The notes: a model not told the origin generated them from the sequence alone. A stretch of DNA of 64,000 bases from Ceratobasidium sp. AG-K (GCA_037039685.1 JAWNGF010000009.1:434001-498000); one strand, 5' to 3'; numbered from the stretch's first letter, positions 1 to 11,898 are shown. Translations and numbers: made by a program.

Positions 1-46
1 GTGCCCTCTCCCTTGTTTAGTGAGGTGTATGGATGATGTGTCACCA

Positions 47-175
47 TGAGTCATATGACTCATGCTGTTTTCTATTGGCTGGCCTGCACAGCCCCCTTTA
101 TGACTTGGACTTTGACTCAGACAAGTGACTCATGTATGTACTATGACTCACTTGTTTTCTGAGTATATATACTGG
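47..175 (+). promoter_or_regulatory. LTR promoter with five TGAGTCA/TGACTCA boxes and a TATA-like element
   Basis: Copies lie at 47-53, 56-62, 113-119, 126-132 and 144-150. An inverted CCAAT (ATTGG) lies near 75 and TATATATA at about 164-171. TGACTCA is the known binding core of Gcn4/AP-1-type bZIP factors. Binding here is inference. Confidence 0.5.
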
Positions 176-516
176 CTTGCAAGCATGGTCATCCCCAGCT
201 TGCTTCGCCTCGTCAACTCTCCCTGCAGTGTGTGATCAGAGGCACTTGGCTACTTAGCCACTACAGCAGCCACTTGGGATTTGGAGCTAGGACTTCTACT
301 TAGGAGCTAGCAATTTCCCTTAGCGATTTAGTCTACTTAGACTTATTGCTCACAGTCAACAAGGCAATTAGCAGTTGTCAACTCTACTACTTAGCAGGTT
401 GCAACACAGAAGAAGGAAGCAAAGAATATGAAGTAGAGAAGATTGTTGATTGGAAAGTGACAAAGGAGGGATTATTCTATAGGATCTGATGGAAGGGGTA
501 CAGGGAGGAAGATGAC

Positions 517-1487
517 ATGGAACAACAGGCCAAAGACATCAGTCACCTTTACAAAATAGTACGCAAGTTCCTTAGACATCACCCTGAAGCACCGGCACCT
601 GCAAACTTCAAAGGAAAGATAAAAGGGCAAAAGGCTGAGGACTGGGAACCCATCTGCAAAACTTGCAACTACTCCAAGTCACACTCTTCACTCTATGCTT
701 TAAATCTTTTTTGCTCTTTGCAATGCCTGCTGTCTCCTGCTCCACTTTCACCAACAACCTCATCCACATCCTTGATGGACCGGCATTTGCTACAGCTAGG
801 ATCCTTGACGCTGGAGCGGCCCTCTATGTCTTCAAGAGGCCCCAACAAGGCCCAGGCTGGATGCAGTTCTGAGCATCCAACAACACTCTCCACTCAGACC
901 TGGGGGAGTTCCAATCAGTCAGAAAGAAATGGCCAACAAGAATGCAACTGGCAAGGAAGGACATCTTTGTGTGCCGAGGATGCGCAGCATTCCAGGTCTT
1001 GGGGGTGGTCCTCCTGTCCACCCATATGCTTGGAGTTGTTGAGTGGGGGCAAGAAGGGGCATACTCAAGCGAATGGGTACCAGGAGCTCAGGGAAGACCA
1101 CCAATGCTTTGACCCAAGTGGAACGTTGCCTGGGACGCCAACTTTGAAAAGGACCTGAGTGACTGGAGGATGGAAAGGGGAAGATACCAAAGGGAAGAAA
1201 TTGAATGGGCGCCTTATTGGTGGAGGAAGGAGGAGATGGATGTGTTGGCATGGAAGGAGGTTGAGCCGGACGCACGGCAATGGGATGAGGAATTTGTGGA
1301 GACCCAGAAGAGGGTGATGGACTGGAGCAAAGCAGATTGGACAAAGGAGGAGACATGGGAGGAATGGGAGAAGTTCTTGGACAAACCAGGTAACACTGTG
1401 TTCAATCCCATTGACCTGATGCTGGAAGAGGATGAGGGGTTGGAGGAGTATGTACTTCGGAAGGGCAAGGAGTGCACAACGCAGTAA
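517..1487 (+). pseudogene. Broken internal coding region of the LTR element
   Basis: A first frame (517-1158) opens with a short plausible Gag-like N-terminus, then becomes serine-rich and unconvincing. From about 870 to 1487 a different frame carries a tryptophan- and acid-rich segment (WEEWEKFLDKPG and similar) that ends just before the polypurine tract, interrupted upstream by stops. I recognise no retropepsin, reverse transcriptase or integrase motif. The read-out is best described as the two ends of an element ORF with the middle lost. Not a functional gene. Confidence 0.4.
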
Positions 1488-1528
1488 GCCTGTTTGAGTC
1501 CCCCAAATGGACTCTTAAGGGGGAGTAA

Positions 1529-1950
1529 TGTTGTGAGCCAGCTCACTCCATCAGACTTGCCTTGCATCTTGCCTGCCTGTTCTTTCACTTGTTGTTTTGT
1601 TTGTGTTACGTTTGTTCTTTCCTGTGGTGCATTGCCACCTCCTTGTTGTTTTTCTGTTACATTGTGTAACGTGGCTGTGCTTTGTATGAGTCATGACTGC
1701 CTGCGCAGCATGACTCACACGGACACTCCTGGTTGGCTTGTGTGTATGACTCATGTGGCTGTGCCTTGTATGACTCGGCTGCTTTCTGAATATATATAGA
1801 GGACCAACAAGCCTGGTAACCCCAGCGTGTTTTGTCTTGTCTTACCATCCTTTTGAGTGACACTTTGAACCACCTCTACCCTCAAGAGCTTACAGACACT
1901 TAAATGTGTTGCGGTTCAAGAGGTCACTTAGGTCTTAGTGCCGTCCACTC
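1529..1950 (+). repeat. Right-hand LTR, 3' end unclear
   Basis: It begins TGTTGTGAGCC directly after the purine run. It carries TGAGTCA/TGACTCA at 1687-1693, 1711-1717 and 1747-1753 and TATATATA near 1790. Its end is obscured because a transposase fragment follows at about 1960. Confidence 0.5.
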
Positions 1951-1959
1951 TTACTTGCG

Positions 1960-2172
1960 GCTTGTCTCATAGCCATTAAGAAGAAGCTTATGACACTAGA
2001 GCGCCAGGTCCATTGCCAACCAATCCTACCCTGCAACAGTGCCCAGCTATGGGTGGTTTTGAAGGAGGAGTGGGAGGGGATTGAGGTGGCAACAATTGCC
2101 AACCTGTATGCCTCTATGGTTAACAGAGTGGATGAACTGATACAAGAGAAGGGTGGAAACACTCACTACTAG
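1960..2172 (+). pseudogene. Tc1/mariner-type transposase, C-terminal fragment
   Basis: The frame from about 1975 to 2172 reads like the last 60 residues of a Tc1/mariner DDE transposase: the LWVVLKEEWEGIEVATI stretch, then a VNRVDELIQEKGG-type end just before the stop. Family members end in an equivalent EEW...I...L..SMP.R...VI...GG.T.Y block. The catalytic DDE residues and everything upstream are absent, so this is a dead relic butted against the LTR remnant. No inverted terminal repeat could be identified downstream. Confidence 0.6.
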
Positions 2173-4900
2173 CATTTGTATGTCTGTCTATATGTAATTT
2201 AATGTGTTGTGAAGATTTCTTTCCAGTCAGGCAGAAAATCAAACAAACCCAAAAAAGAAATGCACAGCTGCTGATCCACTAATTTTGTTTTATACTGCTC
2301 ATTTTGTGATGTAGCAAGCTTATATTGTGTCTATACAATCTCTCAACAAAAATTAAAATTCTTTTGAAGCACTCTGAAGCACTCCAAAGCACAAGAAGTC
2401 TGGGAGTCAAGTCCCTGTTTAGTGAGTGCTCCCAAGATGCAGCACATCCTCATGAGCACACCAAGAGAAGAGGCATTTGACAGAAAGCGCAAGGAGGTGT
2501 GGTGTTTGATTGCCAGCACAAGATGTGGTGCTCCAGGGGAGATGTGACACTTGGGCTGGGGCTAGCTCTTAATTGGGTATTGTATAACTGATCATGCAAT
2601 TCCAATCCTTGTATATCATATTGATATATACCATGATCTAAATGTACAATCTACAACTGGAGAAGTGTAACAATCACATACACAAAGAACAAGAAGAAAA
2701 GCATGTTCAAGATACCAAACAGAACCCACTGATACCTAGACCAACAGAAACCTAGGGATCCAAAGCCAGAATTGCCAGGGCTAGGGTTGCCAAGGGTCAC
2801 CCTGGGGTACCAAATGGACCTGGAACATCAATATAATTCAGGCAAACCATTGCTTGTGGTGAGCATTGAGAGAAACAAGAAACAAGATATGAGATATAAC
2901 CTACAGGGGTGGTACCAGCCAGCAAAGGTGGGAAAAGGACGTTGATACAAAGCCATTGAGTTGGCAAAGGGACAACGGTGGCAGCAGAGGGGGAAAGCAA
3001 GGAGGGCACAAATCACAAAGGCTCTTAAGTGGCTGACAGGCCTGACCAGCCCTGAACAATTGTTGGGTGAGTTGCAATGGTGGTGCCTGAACACCTTTGC
3101 TATTGTTCTCCACTAACATACCTGCACTGTGTTCTGACCTGTCTCATGCTTCTTGCCACCACCAACATCATTCACTAAGTCACAACCACACTGTGCACCC
3201 CTTGTCAGCACATTCTCTTTTGCACTAAGCAAGTTTACGCCACACTTGAACTGGCCCACACAAATGTGGTTCAAATGTGCTTAGGTCAGTGCAGACAATG
3301 ATTTTTGTTCTTGGGTGGCTCACATGCAGATCATCTTCACCCAGCACTGTAGTGTGTGTCACATGCATACTGTGTTTCCCCCCTCTATTGCTATTACAGC
3401 AATGCTTTTGCACTGTTTCCTTTGCAATTAAGCCTGTTTGCTGTAACATTTTCACCATTCTTGTTCAATCTGTCATTGTTCTTGTGATCTTACCCTATTG
3501 ATGTTCCATGTCTACTTTGTGTATGTCTCCTTTCTCATGTTTGGCTTATTTGTATACCTTGCCTCAGACCAAATAGTCCTGTCCAGTAGCCTGATAAATA
3601 TATACTTAATACAAATTTGTTGATGCTCATGCACTCCCAATTTTGCTGATTGCTCAACTGCCCCCACTGACATCTCCTGATGCTTCCCATCAGATGCCAC
3701 CTCTGGCAATCAAAACACCACTCCTCATGGTCAAAACACCACATCTCCCCAGCACTTGCAGAGCCTACAAAGCCCTTTGGAGTGCTTGTTGGCTCCAGAG
3801 TTCATATCCATTTTGCTGATGCTACAAGTACATTTGCACACTTTCTATTAGCAACTCTAAGCAATTGGCTGACTGAGCAAGCATTGCTGAGATGGCATGC
3901 TGAAACTGGTTGCATGTGCATTTCCTTTTTGGCTCAGTGTAAGTACATTGGGCACTTAAGGTGCAGAGAGTCCAAGGCAGCAGTCAGAGTCCATTGGTGT
4001 TGTAGACAGGTCACAACAAGTAACCATGGACCCTGCTGTACTTATGGAAATCAAGCAGGATGCTAAGTTGAGGCTTGCAGGGAACAAGTCACTGCATATA
4101 GGCATTTGCATTTTGGTTGGTCATACATCTAACCCCTTGGCTTACCAGTCCACATTTGATAGCCCTTCCTACTGGCAGCCATTTTTGACTCACTACTCTG
4201 TGAATTTTTGGTTATGCAGGGCAGAAGGTATGCTAGTTTGTGCAGAAACAGCTCAACAATGTGCAAACTGGCAGTAGCTTGTGTTATTTGCATGAACCCA
4301 TAGGTCTCCCCACTTGTTCATCCTTGGCTACTTAAGTTGAAGAACTTGCATGTATTTTCATAGCTCAGGATCAATGCTCAAATGGATCTGGATATACAAC
4401 CTATTTGTTGATCATTTTGGTACATACATGAGTGGGCTTTGATGTTTGCATTCAGTGTGATATAAACCAGTTAAATGTGCAGCATACTTTCCTGTCCACT
4501 AAATGCATGAGTAACCTACAACCCAATTCCTTGCCCATGATGTAACCTGGGCACAGATATTCTGATTTTATTCTCAACTCTACAACTGTTATTGTTGCCC
4601 AACCTTATTTTGGCTGGCATGCTTGGGTGGTAGGTCCTTTCCCCAGCCCATTCCAAGAGTACCCTCACCATTTAGTAGCTGGTAAATCAGAACTTGTATA
4701 TTGGTGGATTAATCACCTCCCTGGTAGGCCTTGATAAAGTAAATGACATCTTGACAACCAAGGTACCATTCAGCTATATATGCATGAGCTACACTGTTGC
4801 TGCAGATTGCCTCACCACTGGAATCAGTATGTTTTGGCCCTCCACCTCCAAGTCCCCAAATAACACCCACACCAGTCCTATCCTACCTTTTCTGGAATCA
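2173..4900. repeat. Old repeat DNA, almost free of CpG
   Basis: No gene is supported here. Reading base by base I count only about six CpG dinucleotides in roughly 2.7 kb, while TpG and CpA are abundant. The flanking genes are CpG-rich. This is the pattern of long-term cytosine methylation and deamination of transposon DNA. A TGTGACACTTGGGCTG motif after a purine run near 2540 could be another LTR start, but I see no partner copy. Short ORFs at 3680-4066 and 4026-4277 match nothing I know. Confidence 0.6.
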
Positions 4901-5823
4901 AAACAAGCGCAGCCGAAATGCAACCTGTGTCCTTGACCAAGTTGTTTGAGTTGCATTTGAGTCTCAGCTTTGACCCATGCTGGCTACAATTGTCCTTTTG
5001 CTAACTTACTTGGCAAATGTCAGTTTATTTGGCAGATGAAGACGCATATAGCCACTAACCATCCTTGCTGGATGTAGGAAATCAGGTTTATCATCATACC
5101 CATTCTAGTGATCACACTCAAATCATATGGGATAAGTTTCTTGTCTACCTTGAACTCGTGAGTCCAATCTGTTTCAACTTGCATAGCTCCTAACCGCTCC
5201 ACAGCCGACAAGAATGGAACAAACCAGAATCAGAACATAGCGTGAGGGATCGTGTAGAAAAGGTACAAGTGATACATGTACGTTCTAGTCTGGAAACTTT
5301 GAGCTATCATCAGATCGGAACAACTCCCACGGTGTGGAACATCGGTCAGAGCTCCATGGACTTGACCGAATCAATTCCCGCACGGAGCCCGGAGGCGATG
5401 AGCAAGCGCTCGGATTCGAAAGATGTGGTGGTTGACCCGAACCATGTCCAAGTCAAGCTTGGTCGATTGCGCTTTTGTTCAGCTGGTTTGATTGTCAAGG
5501 GTCGAGGGGTGAATTCTGTTGTACGGATATCCCTATATGCGTTATGTTCGGTTAATCATGGAGGGTTTTGATGGGAATACAGTCGCTAATATCAACACAA
5601 ACTTAAACTTCAATCAAGTCTCACCAAAATCAATTATTTGCATCCAGATCAATAACAACGACTTCAAACAGAGCAGAGGGTTACTATAGGCAGGGAAATG
5701 TGAATCTATCTCAAAAACTAGATGTACGAAGAGAGGCAGACGAAAAATATAAAAAGCTCGCGTGTCAAGTCCCGCCTTCAACCCAAGCCCAAGAGCAAAA
5801 AAGAAACGAAAATAAGAGGACTA
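4901..5823. other. Transition from repeats to genes, no gene seen
   Basis: CpG frequency returns to the local genic level from about 4.9-5.2 kb. One ORF of 109 codons (5242-5571) has no recognisable motif and no intron or neighbour support. The last part probably holds the 3' UTR of the minus-strand gene that ends at 5824. Confidence 0.4.
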
Positions 5824-7665
5824 TTAGGGTCGGCTTGAATTTATCCCGCCACCCAGACCCATACTCGCGAGTTTAGAGTGTCCGCCCCGGTGAGGTCTTT
5901 GGCCCGGCTCCATGTCATCGTCGAGCTCCTCGGTGATATTGCTATTATCGCCTTGACCCAAGTCGACTCGACTGACCCTGTTGCCACCGTCTCGATTCTG
6001 TAGATCATCATCGTCGCCTAGGTCTACACCTTTGGCCGAGACAGTATCGATCGACTCGGCTTTGACGCGACGTGTGCGAGGCTCGGGCATTATGGTGAAT
6101 TGGGTATGTCGGTGTGTGTCGCCCTTTGCCGCACGAGGAGGCTCGGTGGTTGAGAATCGGGAGGAGAGCCAGAACGTGTTTTGCGAGCGCTGGGATTGGG
6201 TGAGTGCGCGTTGAGGGACCAATACGATCGTTGACATACCTTGGCAAATTCCATGTCACCATCTTCCGCCATGGTCGATCCGACGCTCTTCAGATACTCA
6301 CGCCTAGGTACGAAGTGAGTGATGGAACCATTAGAGGTGACACGGTAACTTACGAGTTCAAGGTGTGCAACAGGCTAATTCCGTAGAATTTGGCTTGCAC
6401 GCAGATAAATGGAATAGCGATGAAGCTTGAATATTGGATGGTGTACTCGATCGCGAGCCCAAGTGCAATTAGCGTAGGCGGGAGTTGGGACTCAAAGGTA
6501 ACTCGCGCAAGCTTAGTCACGACATCGTCCGTATCCTTTTGGTTTGTCTTTTTCCGGTTACCCAAAAGGTAGGACATGACTACAACCCCAAATATAAGCA
6601 CAATGTCGAGCTGAAGAGCGGGATAACGTACTAATCGCAGTGATCATACCATCCGCCACCACCGTGCTAAACAGCCAAACGTACGCTGGAACCTTGACGT
6701 CTCCAGCCCGTAATGTCGATCCCACTTGCATAAACATGATTTTGACCGCGATTCCTCCACCAAATGCGGCCAGTGCAAACGCACCGATAACTCCGAGTAT
6801 AATGTAATTACGGCCGGATAGCTAGGCGAGGATTTCAGCTTGGCTCCTTGGTTTAGAAATTACCAACCGACCTTCCATGCGCGCATTGCAAAAAATCCCT
6901 GGACGACAATCACTGTCATCGAGTCGAGGACATAGTATTGGGACAACTGATTTCCAACGCGCAGCCGAAACGTCCCATTAAACGACGATCAAATGTCAGA
7001 ACAAGGAAAGGACCGTCAACACGCCAAACCACTAATGACGGAGAGGATGACTTACGTATTTGAGTGACAGGAAGAGCCCCTGGAGTGTGATAAGGTGTAC
7101 GACACGTCAGTCGAGATCGACAGAAGAGAGTGATAGACAACGCACGTAGGAACCAAAGTTGTACACAAACAAGTCGTATATCCAGGTCCATGTGTAGACC
7201 GTGATCACTCTGGACAACGACTCGGTCAAATGAAATTTAAAAGTGCTGAAACAACGTACATATTCATGAGCAACACATATCCAACAATTCCCTTGAGGTA
7301 CATCCGATCGTTCTTCCCTAATGTGAGATACGCCCCGCATTGCATAAGCAGTATCCCGCAAAGCAACGTGTCGAGGACGGTAGCCACAATGAAGGGCTTT
7401 GCGCGGGAAGGATGTGAAAAAAAAAAATCCCGCCGGGGCACGGTGGCGTAGATGAATATCCCGTGGATTATCCGGTAACCGAATAGAGTATCGAGACATT
7501 TGTAGCAGGCAGCGACGAGTCGAGGGGAATCGAGGAGAGCATGAAGGACAGGTTAGAGACGTCTTGGTGGAGGAGCCGAATACTTACGCCCAGGTGGAGT
7601 GACCTGTTTTGAGACAAGAGAGGGCCAGCAATGGCGTTGAGCTCATCCAGCGACGGGGCGCCCAT
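5824..7665 (-). CDS. DUF6534-type seven-helix membrane protein, copy A
   Basis: A basidiomycete multi-pass membrane protein of unknown function. Exons in order give a short N-terminus (MGAPSLDELNAIAGPLL), hydrophobic segments such as DTLLCGILLMQCGAYLTLG, a WIYDLFVYNFGSY block, GRNYIILG-type helices and the diagnostic C-terminal DUF6534 region ending FYGISLLHTLNS. A long polar tail (REYLKSVGSTMAEDGDMEF, then a charged exon from about 6200 to the stop) follows. The ATG at 7665 was chosen because copy D starts with the same MGAPSL. An in-frame GTG lies just upstream. Introns have GT-AG ends; the first (about 210 bp) is unusually long and contains a T run. The frame looks intact. Ligand and role are unknown; the 7-TM layout invites comparison with receptors but that is not shown. 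Confidence 0.75.
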
Positions 7666-8225
7666 CTCTGTCACTAGAGTCGTAGATGTACAGAGAAAGA
7701 AAAGGGAATGTCGGAGAGGTGGTGGGGAAGGAGGGGAGGGTGGTGGGAGGGAACGAGCCGGGGTGAGCGAGGGTGCTTAAAGAATAATGATGGGAGCGTC
7801 GGTCGGAGACGGGCAAATAAGAGTCATCGTGCAAATGCGAAAGAGCCTATCCTCATCCGGGACTGACACACTTCTGATCAACATTAGAAGATCACGGCCC
7901 TGCGGCCACGGATACAACAGCGACAAATTTGGCTTTTGTTATTTGTCCACTCGACGGAAGCACCTTGGCTATACCAGGCTGAACGTTTCTTAATGGAATC
8001 GTTGTCTGGCTGTCAATGACTCTATGCTAGTAGGCACTCAGCAGGGACACCGAAGTGGGGCGGACGGACGTTGGTCGGATCTGGTATTGCGCCAGGAATC
8101 GGCTAGAACCACAGGGACGGACCGCATAACTAGCACCCCTATCGCCTCGCAACGTTCCCTGCTATCTATTTGCGTACACTCCAAACCGAACCGTGCAATA
8201 TTATAATTACAATTGACAACTACAA
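7666..8225. other. Intergenic, promoter of copy A and 3' side of Rpt5
   Basis: No coding potential recognised. It should hold the 5' UTR and promoter of the minus-strand DUF6534 gene and the terminator of the Rpt5 gene. Confidence 0.4.
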
Positions 8226-9965
8226 CTATGCGAAATACTGGAGGACGTTCTTCTTCTTGCTCTGGACTGCGCAAGGGGTCAGCTGGAAAGCTGGCGTGTG
8301 TTGCGCGCGACTCACCCTCTGCGATACCACTATGGAAGTGCTCGTGGTTCAATTGACTTGCACCTTCACGGAGCGCAATCATGCCTGCCTCGACGCATAC
8401 AGCCTTGAGCTGCGCGCCGTTGAACTCGTCTGTACTCCGTGCAAGTTCCTCATAGTTGACTCCTGGTCCCACGCTCATTTTGCGCGAGTGAATCTCTAGA
8501 ATACGTGCACGTGCAGACTCATTTGGTAGCGGGAATTCAATCTTGCGATCAAGACGACCAGAACGCAGCAGTGCAGGATCAAGGATATCAATTCGGTTCG
8601 TCGCCGCGATGACCTATGGGGACACGTTAAAATCAGCTTCCTCGACCGAGGCCCCCCGAAAACCTGAAACGGACTTACCTTGATGCGCTCATCGCTGCTA
8701 AAGCCGTCCAACTGATTCAGTAGCTCCAACATGGTTCGCTGTACTTCGCGGTCGCCGCTCTTGTCCGAGTCAAACCGCTTCGTGCCGATTGCGTCGAGCT
8801 CATCAATGAAAATGATCGCCGGTGCCTTTTCCTTTGCCAGCTCAAATGCATCTCGCACGAGCTTAGCTCCATCACCGATGAACATCTGTACGAGCGAGGG
8901 TCCCGCAAGCTTCAAATAACAAGCGTTGGTCTGAGCCGCGCAAGCACGGGCAAGCAACGTCTTTCCAGTTCCTGCAGCCTATTCAAAACCCGATCTTCGG
9001 CTGGGTAAACCATGGAGCTTACCTGGCGGACCGTACATCAGCGCACCCTTCGGAGGTCGGATTCCCAGTGTCTTGAACTTGTCTGCTTGTTGCATCGGGA
9101 GCACAATTGCCTCTACAAGCTCTTCAATCTGTTTATCCAGTCCACCAATATCCGTGTATGTTTCCGTCGGGCGTTCATCCACCTCCATCGCCTTGACACG
9201 AGAATCATACTCGGCCGGTAGCGTGTCAAGCACAAGATACGAATCCTTGTTTACGCCGATGAGGTCCCCAGGTTTGAGTTGAGAAGCAGGCACCAGTCCA
9301 ATGAGCGGCAAGAAGATGGTCTAATTGCCGCAGGGATGCGTCAGCCCCAGGATACGGGGCTGGAGATAGCGACGACTAACCTGCCTAGTTGACGTTTTAA
9401 TCACCGCACATTTTCCGCTCCGCATAGAGTCCAAATCCTGGTTTGCGCCGTCCTCCTCGACTTCGGGATCTACGTCTAGAATCTGAGGAGCGAGGTTTAG
9501 CACATCAAGGAATATGCTCAGAGCCGGCAACACAGAGGAGCCAATACTCACCTCGACAACGTTTCCAACGAGATATGGCAGCACCTTGTTCTGCTTAATC
9601 TTCTCCCCGTTGTCTCTGATCTTTTCCCGCATAGCCGAGTGCTCATGGCTTAGCCGCAGAGTCTCTGACCGCATAACCTTCAAGGCAACTTGTAAGCCAC
9701 TCATTCACACCGAAATTAGCCTGTATCCACTCACTTTGATATCATTGTCAATCAACCGCGTCCGTGTGTTGATATCCTCTACAGGCGCATCCCTAACGTC
9801 GTCTGGGATATCCTCAAACGTATCCTCTGGCTCAGGCGCGGCTTCAGTTTCAATCTCGTCGTTCTTCTCTGCCCCAGTCGACGGCCCGGCAGGCGTCATT
9901 TGGGCATCTTTGGCGTCTGCCTGGTTGGGGGTAGGGTCTGGGTTGGGCGGAGGCACGGAGGACAT
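8226..9965 (-). CDS. RPT5: 26S proteasome AAA-ATPase subunit Rpt5 (PSMC3, regulatory subunit 6A)
   Basis: One of six ATPases of the 19S base that unfold ubiquitylated proteins into the 20S core. The acidic N-terminus ([15 protein letters not shown]) is followed by a coiled-coil ([19 protein letters not shown]), the OB domain ([12 protein letters not shown]) and the AAA domain. Walker A GPPGTGKT is split by an intron. Walker B is [10 protein letters not shown], and the SRH region includes [19 protein letters not shown]. The end ([10 protein letters not shown]) is the family C-terminus, although the usual penultimate tyrosine of the HbYX motif is phenylalanine. The intron before the last exon fits (ATAGCAGAG joins TCCAG). 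It shares a 107-bp divergent promoter with the cyclin gene at 10073. All exons are in frame. Confidence 0.95.
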
Positions 9966-10072
9966 AGTAGGTGAACGTGGGGGATAGCAAGGAGCGCGAC
10001 GCGTATGTGCGTGAGCTAAGCGCTTTGATTATGTCATATTCTTTGTCCTCAGTTGTGTTCTTGGTCTCGACC
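9966..10072. promoter_or_regulatory. Divergent promoter, RPT5 and CTK2
   Basis: Only 107 bp separate the two start codons, so initiation signals for both genes must lie here or extend into the other gene's 5' region. Confidence 0.6.
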
Positions 10073-11583
10073 ATGTCCAGCCAAGCGTCTCCCGCTCAGA
10101 CCCCGCCACCTACGACTGTTAGAGTCAAGACTTATAATGCTTATTTCTGTGCCGACGATGTAGCTCGGATGTGTGAAAGGACACGCGGGAATGCGAGCGA
10201 GGCAAGGGGAGAAAAGGCCCGGCAGCAGGCTTGTACGTTTATAGATGCTGTGGGCGTTAGATCGGGGTTGTAAGTACAAAACTGTCATTAGATGCATCAA
10301 GTGAATTAATCGTATTTATCACTTGGTTGGATTTACGACGACAGTCCCCGACGAACGATCGCCACCGCGCAGAATCTGTACCATAGGTTCCACATGTTCT
10401 TTCCGCTCAAAGACTTTGACTTCTGCGTGAGTCCTCCCACTGACTGTTCGAGACGAATGTGGTGAGACTTACCTCGGCTATCTTCAGGACGTTACAATGG
10501 CCTGCCTGTACGTCTCCACTAAGCTCCACGACACACTTAAAAAGCCAAGGGATATTCTCATGGCCTCGTATTGTGTTCGATTTCCCGAACTGGCAGCCAA
10601 GTCCAAGACTGGAGCAGATGTAGACATTGATCCAAATGTAAGTTCTTCGTTCTGGCCCAACCTCTACCATTCATTTATATTTCTATAGGCTAAACATGCT
10701 GTTTGTACAGAACCTTGAAGCGGACCGACACCGCCTGATTGCTATTGAACGACTCATCCTCGAAATCATCTGTTTCAACTTTCGCGTTCGGCTTCCATTT
10801 CCGTACGTCATCAAGATATGTCGCGAATTTCATGGTTAGTATGCTTGGTCGTAACTATGCCGAGAAACTAATCAGTGTTGTGAAGCTTCTAAAGAGCTAA
10901 CTAAACTCGCTTGGCGTCTGAGTATTGATAGGTGAGAGGATTCCCTCGTCAACTTGGTAGTGCTCAACCAAGTCCACCAGCAACCGCACCTTGGTGGCCC
11001 TGCAATACCCTCCGCACACCATTGCGCTCGGATGCATCTACCTGGCCGCCCTCCTCATGTCTGCGGATCCCAATGGACCAGCCACCTCACCAACACACGA
11101 ATCGCGCGAAAACTCATTCAGGGGTGACGACCCGTCCATGATCGTCGCCAAGTTGACACACCCTGGCGAATGGGAAACCAAGTTCTACTCGCGCGTCGAA
11201 CATCTCGAAGGTTAGTTCCGCATTAATCAAATACGTTCGGAGACTAACCGCTATTAGATATCGCCCATGCATTGTTAGACCTACTACTTTCCAATCCCTC
11301 CTCGTCTTCCCTCCATCCCAGCGCTTCTCCTACGACGCCTTCATCTCCCTCGCAACAACAATCACAATCCACACCAGCAACACTTACTGTTCCCGCAAAC
11401 TACTCTACCTCGCAGCTCACACGACTGAAGATCCAGCTAAGAGAGCAGGAGCAACAGGAAATGCGAGATCGGAGGCCGGCGAGGGCGAGAGTTCTGTCGG
11501 TGGTGGAAACCGATGGGTTTGCTGGAGTGAGTGATTCAAATGAAGGAACCGTGAGGTTCTTGTTTGGTTTGCCTGGAGAGTAG
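10073..11583 (+). CDS. CTK2: CTD kinase subunit Ctk2, cyclin K/L-like
   Basis: The cyclin partner of the CTDK-I kinase, which phosphorylates Ser2 of the RNA polymerase II tail during elongation. The frame opens MSSQASPAQTPPPTTVRVKTY. The first cyclin fold contains FPRRTIATAQNLYHRFHMFF and MACLYVSTKLHDTLKKPRDI. The second contains HRLIAIERLILEIICFNFRV and ALQYPPHTIALGCIYLAALL. The C-terminus is Ser/Thr/Pro-rich, as in fungal Ctk2. Six or so GT-AG introns restore one continuous frame, including an exon starting CTTCTAAAGAGC after TTGTGAAG. The ATG at 10073 was chosen as the first in-frame ATG before the conserved part. Cyclin K or L assignments are the alternatives; length and the AxxLYVSTK region favour Ctk2. 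Confidence 0.85.
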
Positions 11584-11898
11584 GAGTGAAGGGATGTGTA
11601 GGATGTCTAAACTACTTGCTCTGACTGTCTCGTATTTGTCGTTGCTCGAGGCATAGTAATGTTGAAGCGCATACATACCACGCTTGATATATATCATGAT
11701 AGTGTACATTATTCAAGATAAGACATTCGACCCAATCCATATGGAAAGGAGAGCAACCATGGTCCATAAAGTCTCCTGAGCGCTGAGCCGTCCATTGGAC
11801 TTGACCCCTCCTGACGGGCTAGGCGGCATGATACCAGTCCCATTGTATTGTGACGCTTCCGTAGAGCTGGATCACCCATTCAGGCTTCGTTCATGAAC
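11584..11898. other. Intergenic between convergent genes
   Basis: The 3' ends of the cyclin and the oxidase face each other here. No ORF or repeat recognised. Confidence 0.4.

Larger units (their letters stand above)
1..1950 (+). mobile_element. Decayed LTR retroelement remnant, probably non-autonomous
   Basis: Two related promoter-like blocks flank a short, frame-broken coding region. The left block (1 to about 400) and the right block (from 1529) share clustered TGACTCA motifs, a TATA-like TATATATA stretch and a similar C-rich start-site region in the same order, as expected of two diverged LTRs. A purine run (AAGGGGGAG, 1517-1525) sits just before the right block, where a polypurine tract belongs, and that block opens with TGTTGTGAGCC. 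No reverse transcriptase or integrase is visible in the 1.1 kb between them, so the element is internally deleted or non-autonomous. The left LTR continues off the window. LTR class (gypsy or copia) cannot be assigned. Confidence 0.6.

Noticed and set aside
3680..4277. Two overlapping ORFs in the CpG-poor block
   Set aside because: Open frames are favoured by CpG loss; composition is unlike the genes and no transposase or gag motif is seen.
5242..5571. 109-codon plus-strand ORF
   Set aside because: No motif, no intron, no neighbour or paralogue support; lies at the edge of repeat DNA.
7410..7440. T/A run of nine in copy A as a frameshift site
   Set aside because: It lies within an intron (the exon starts after CGCGCAAAG), so it does not affect the protein.
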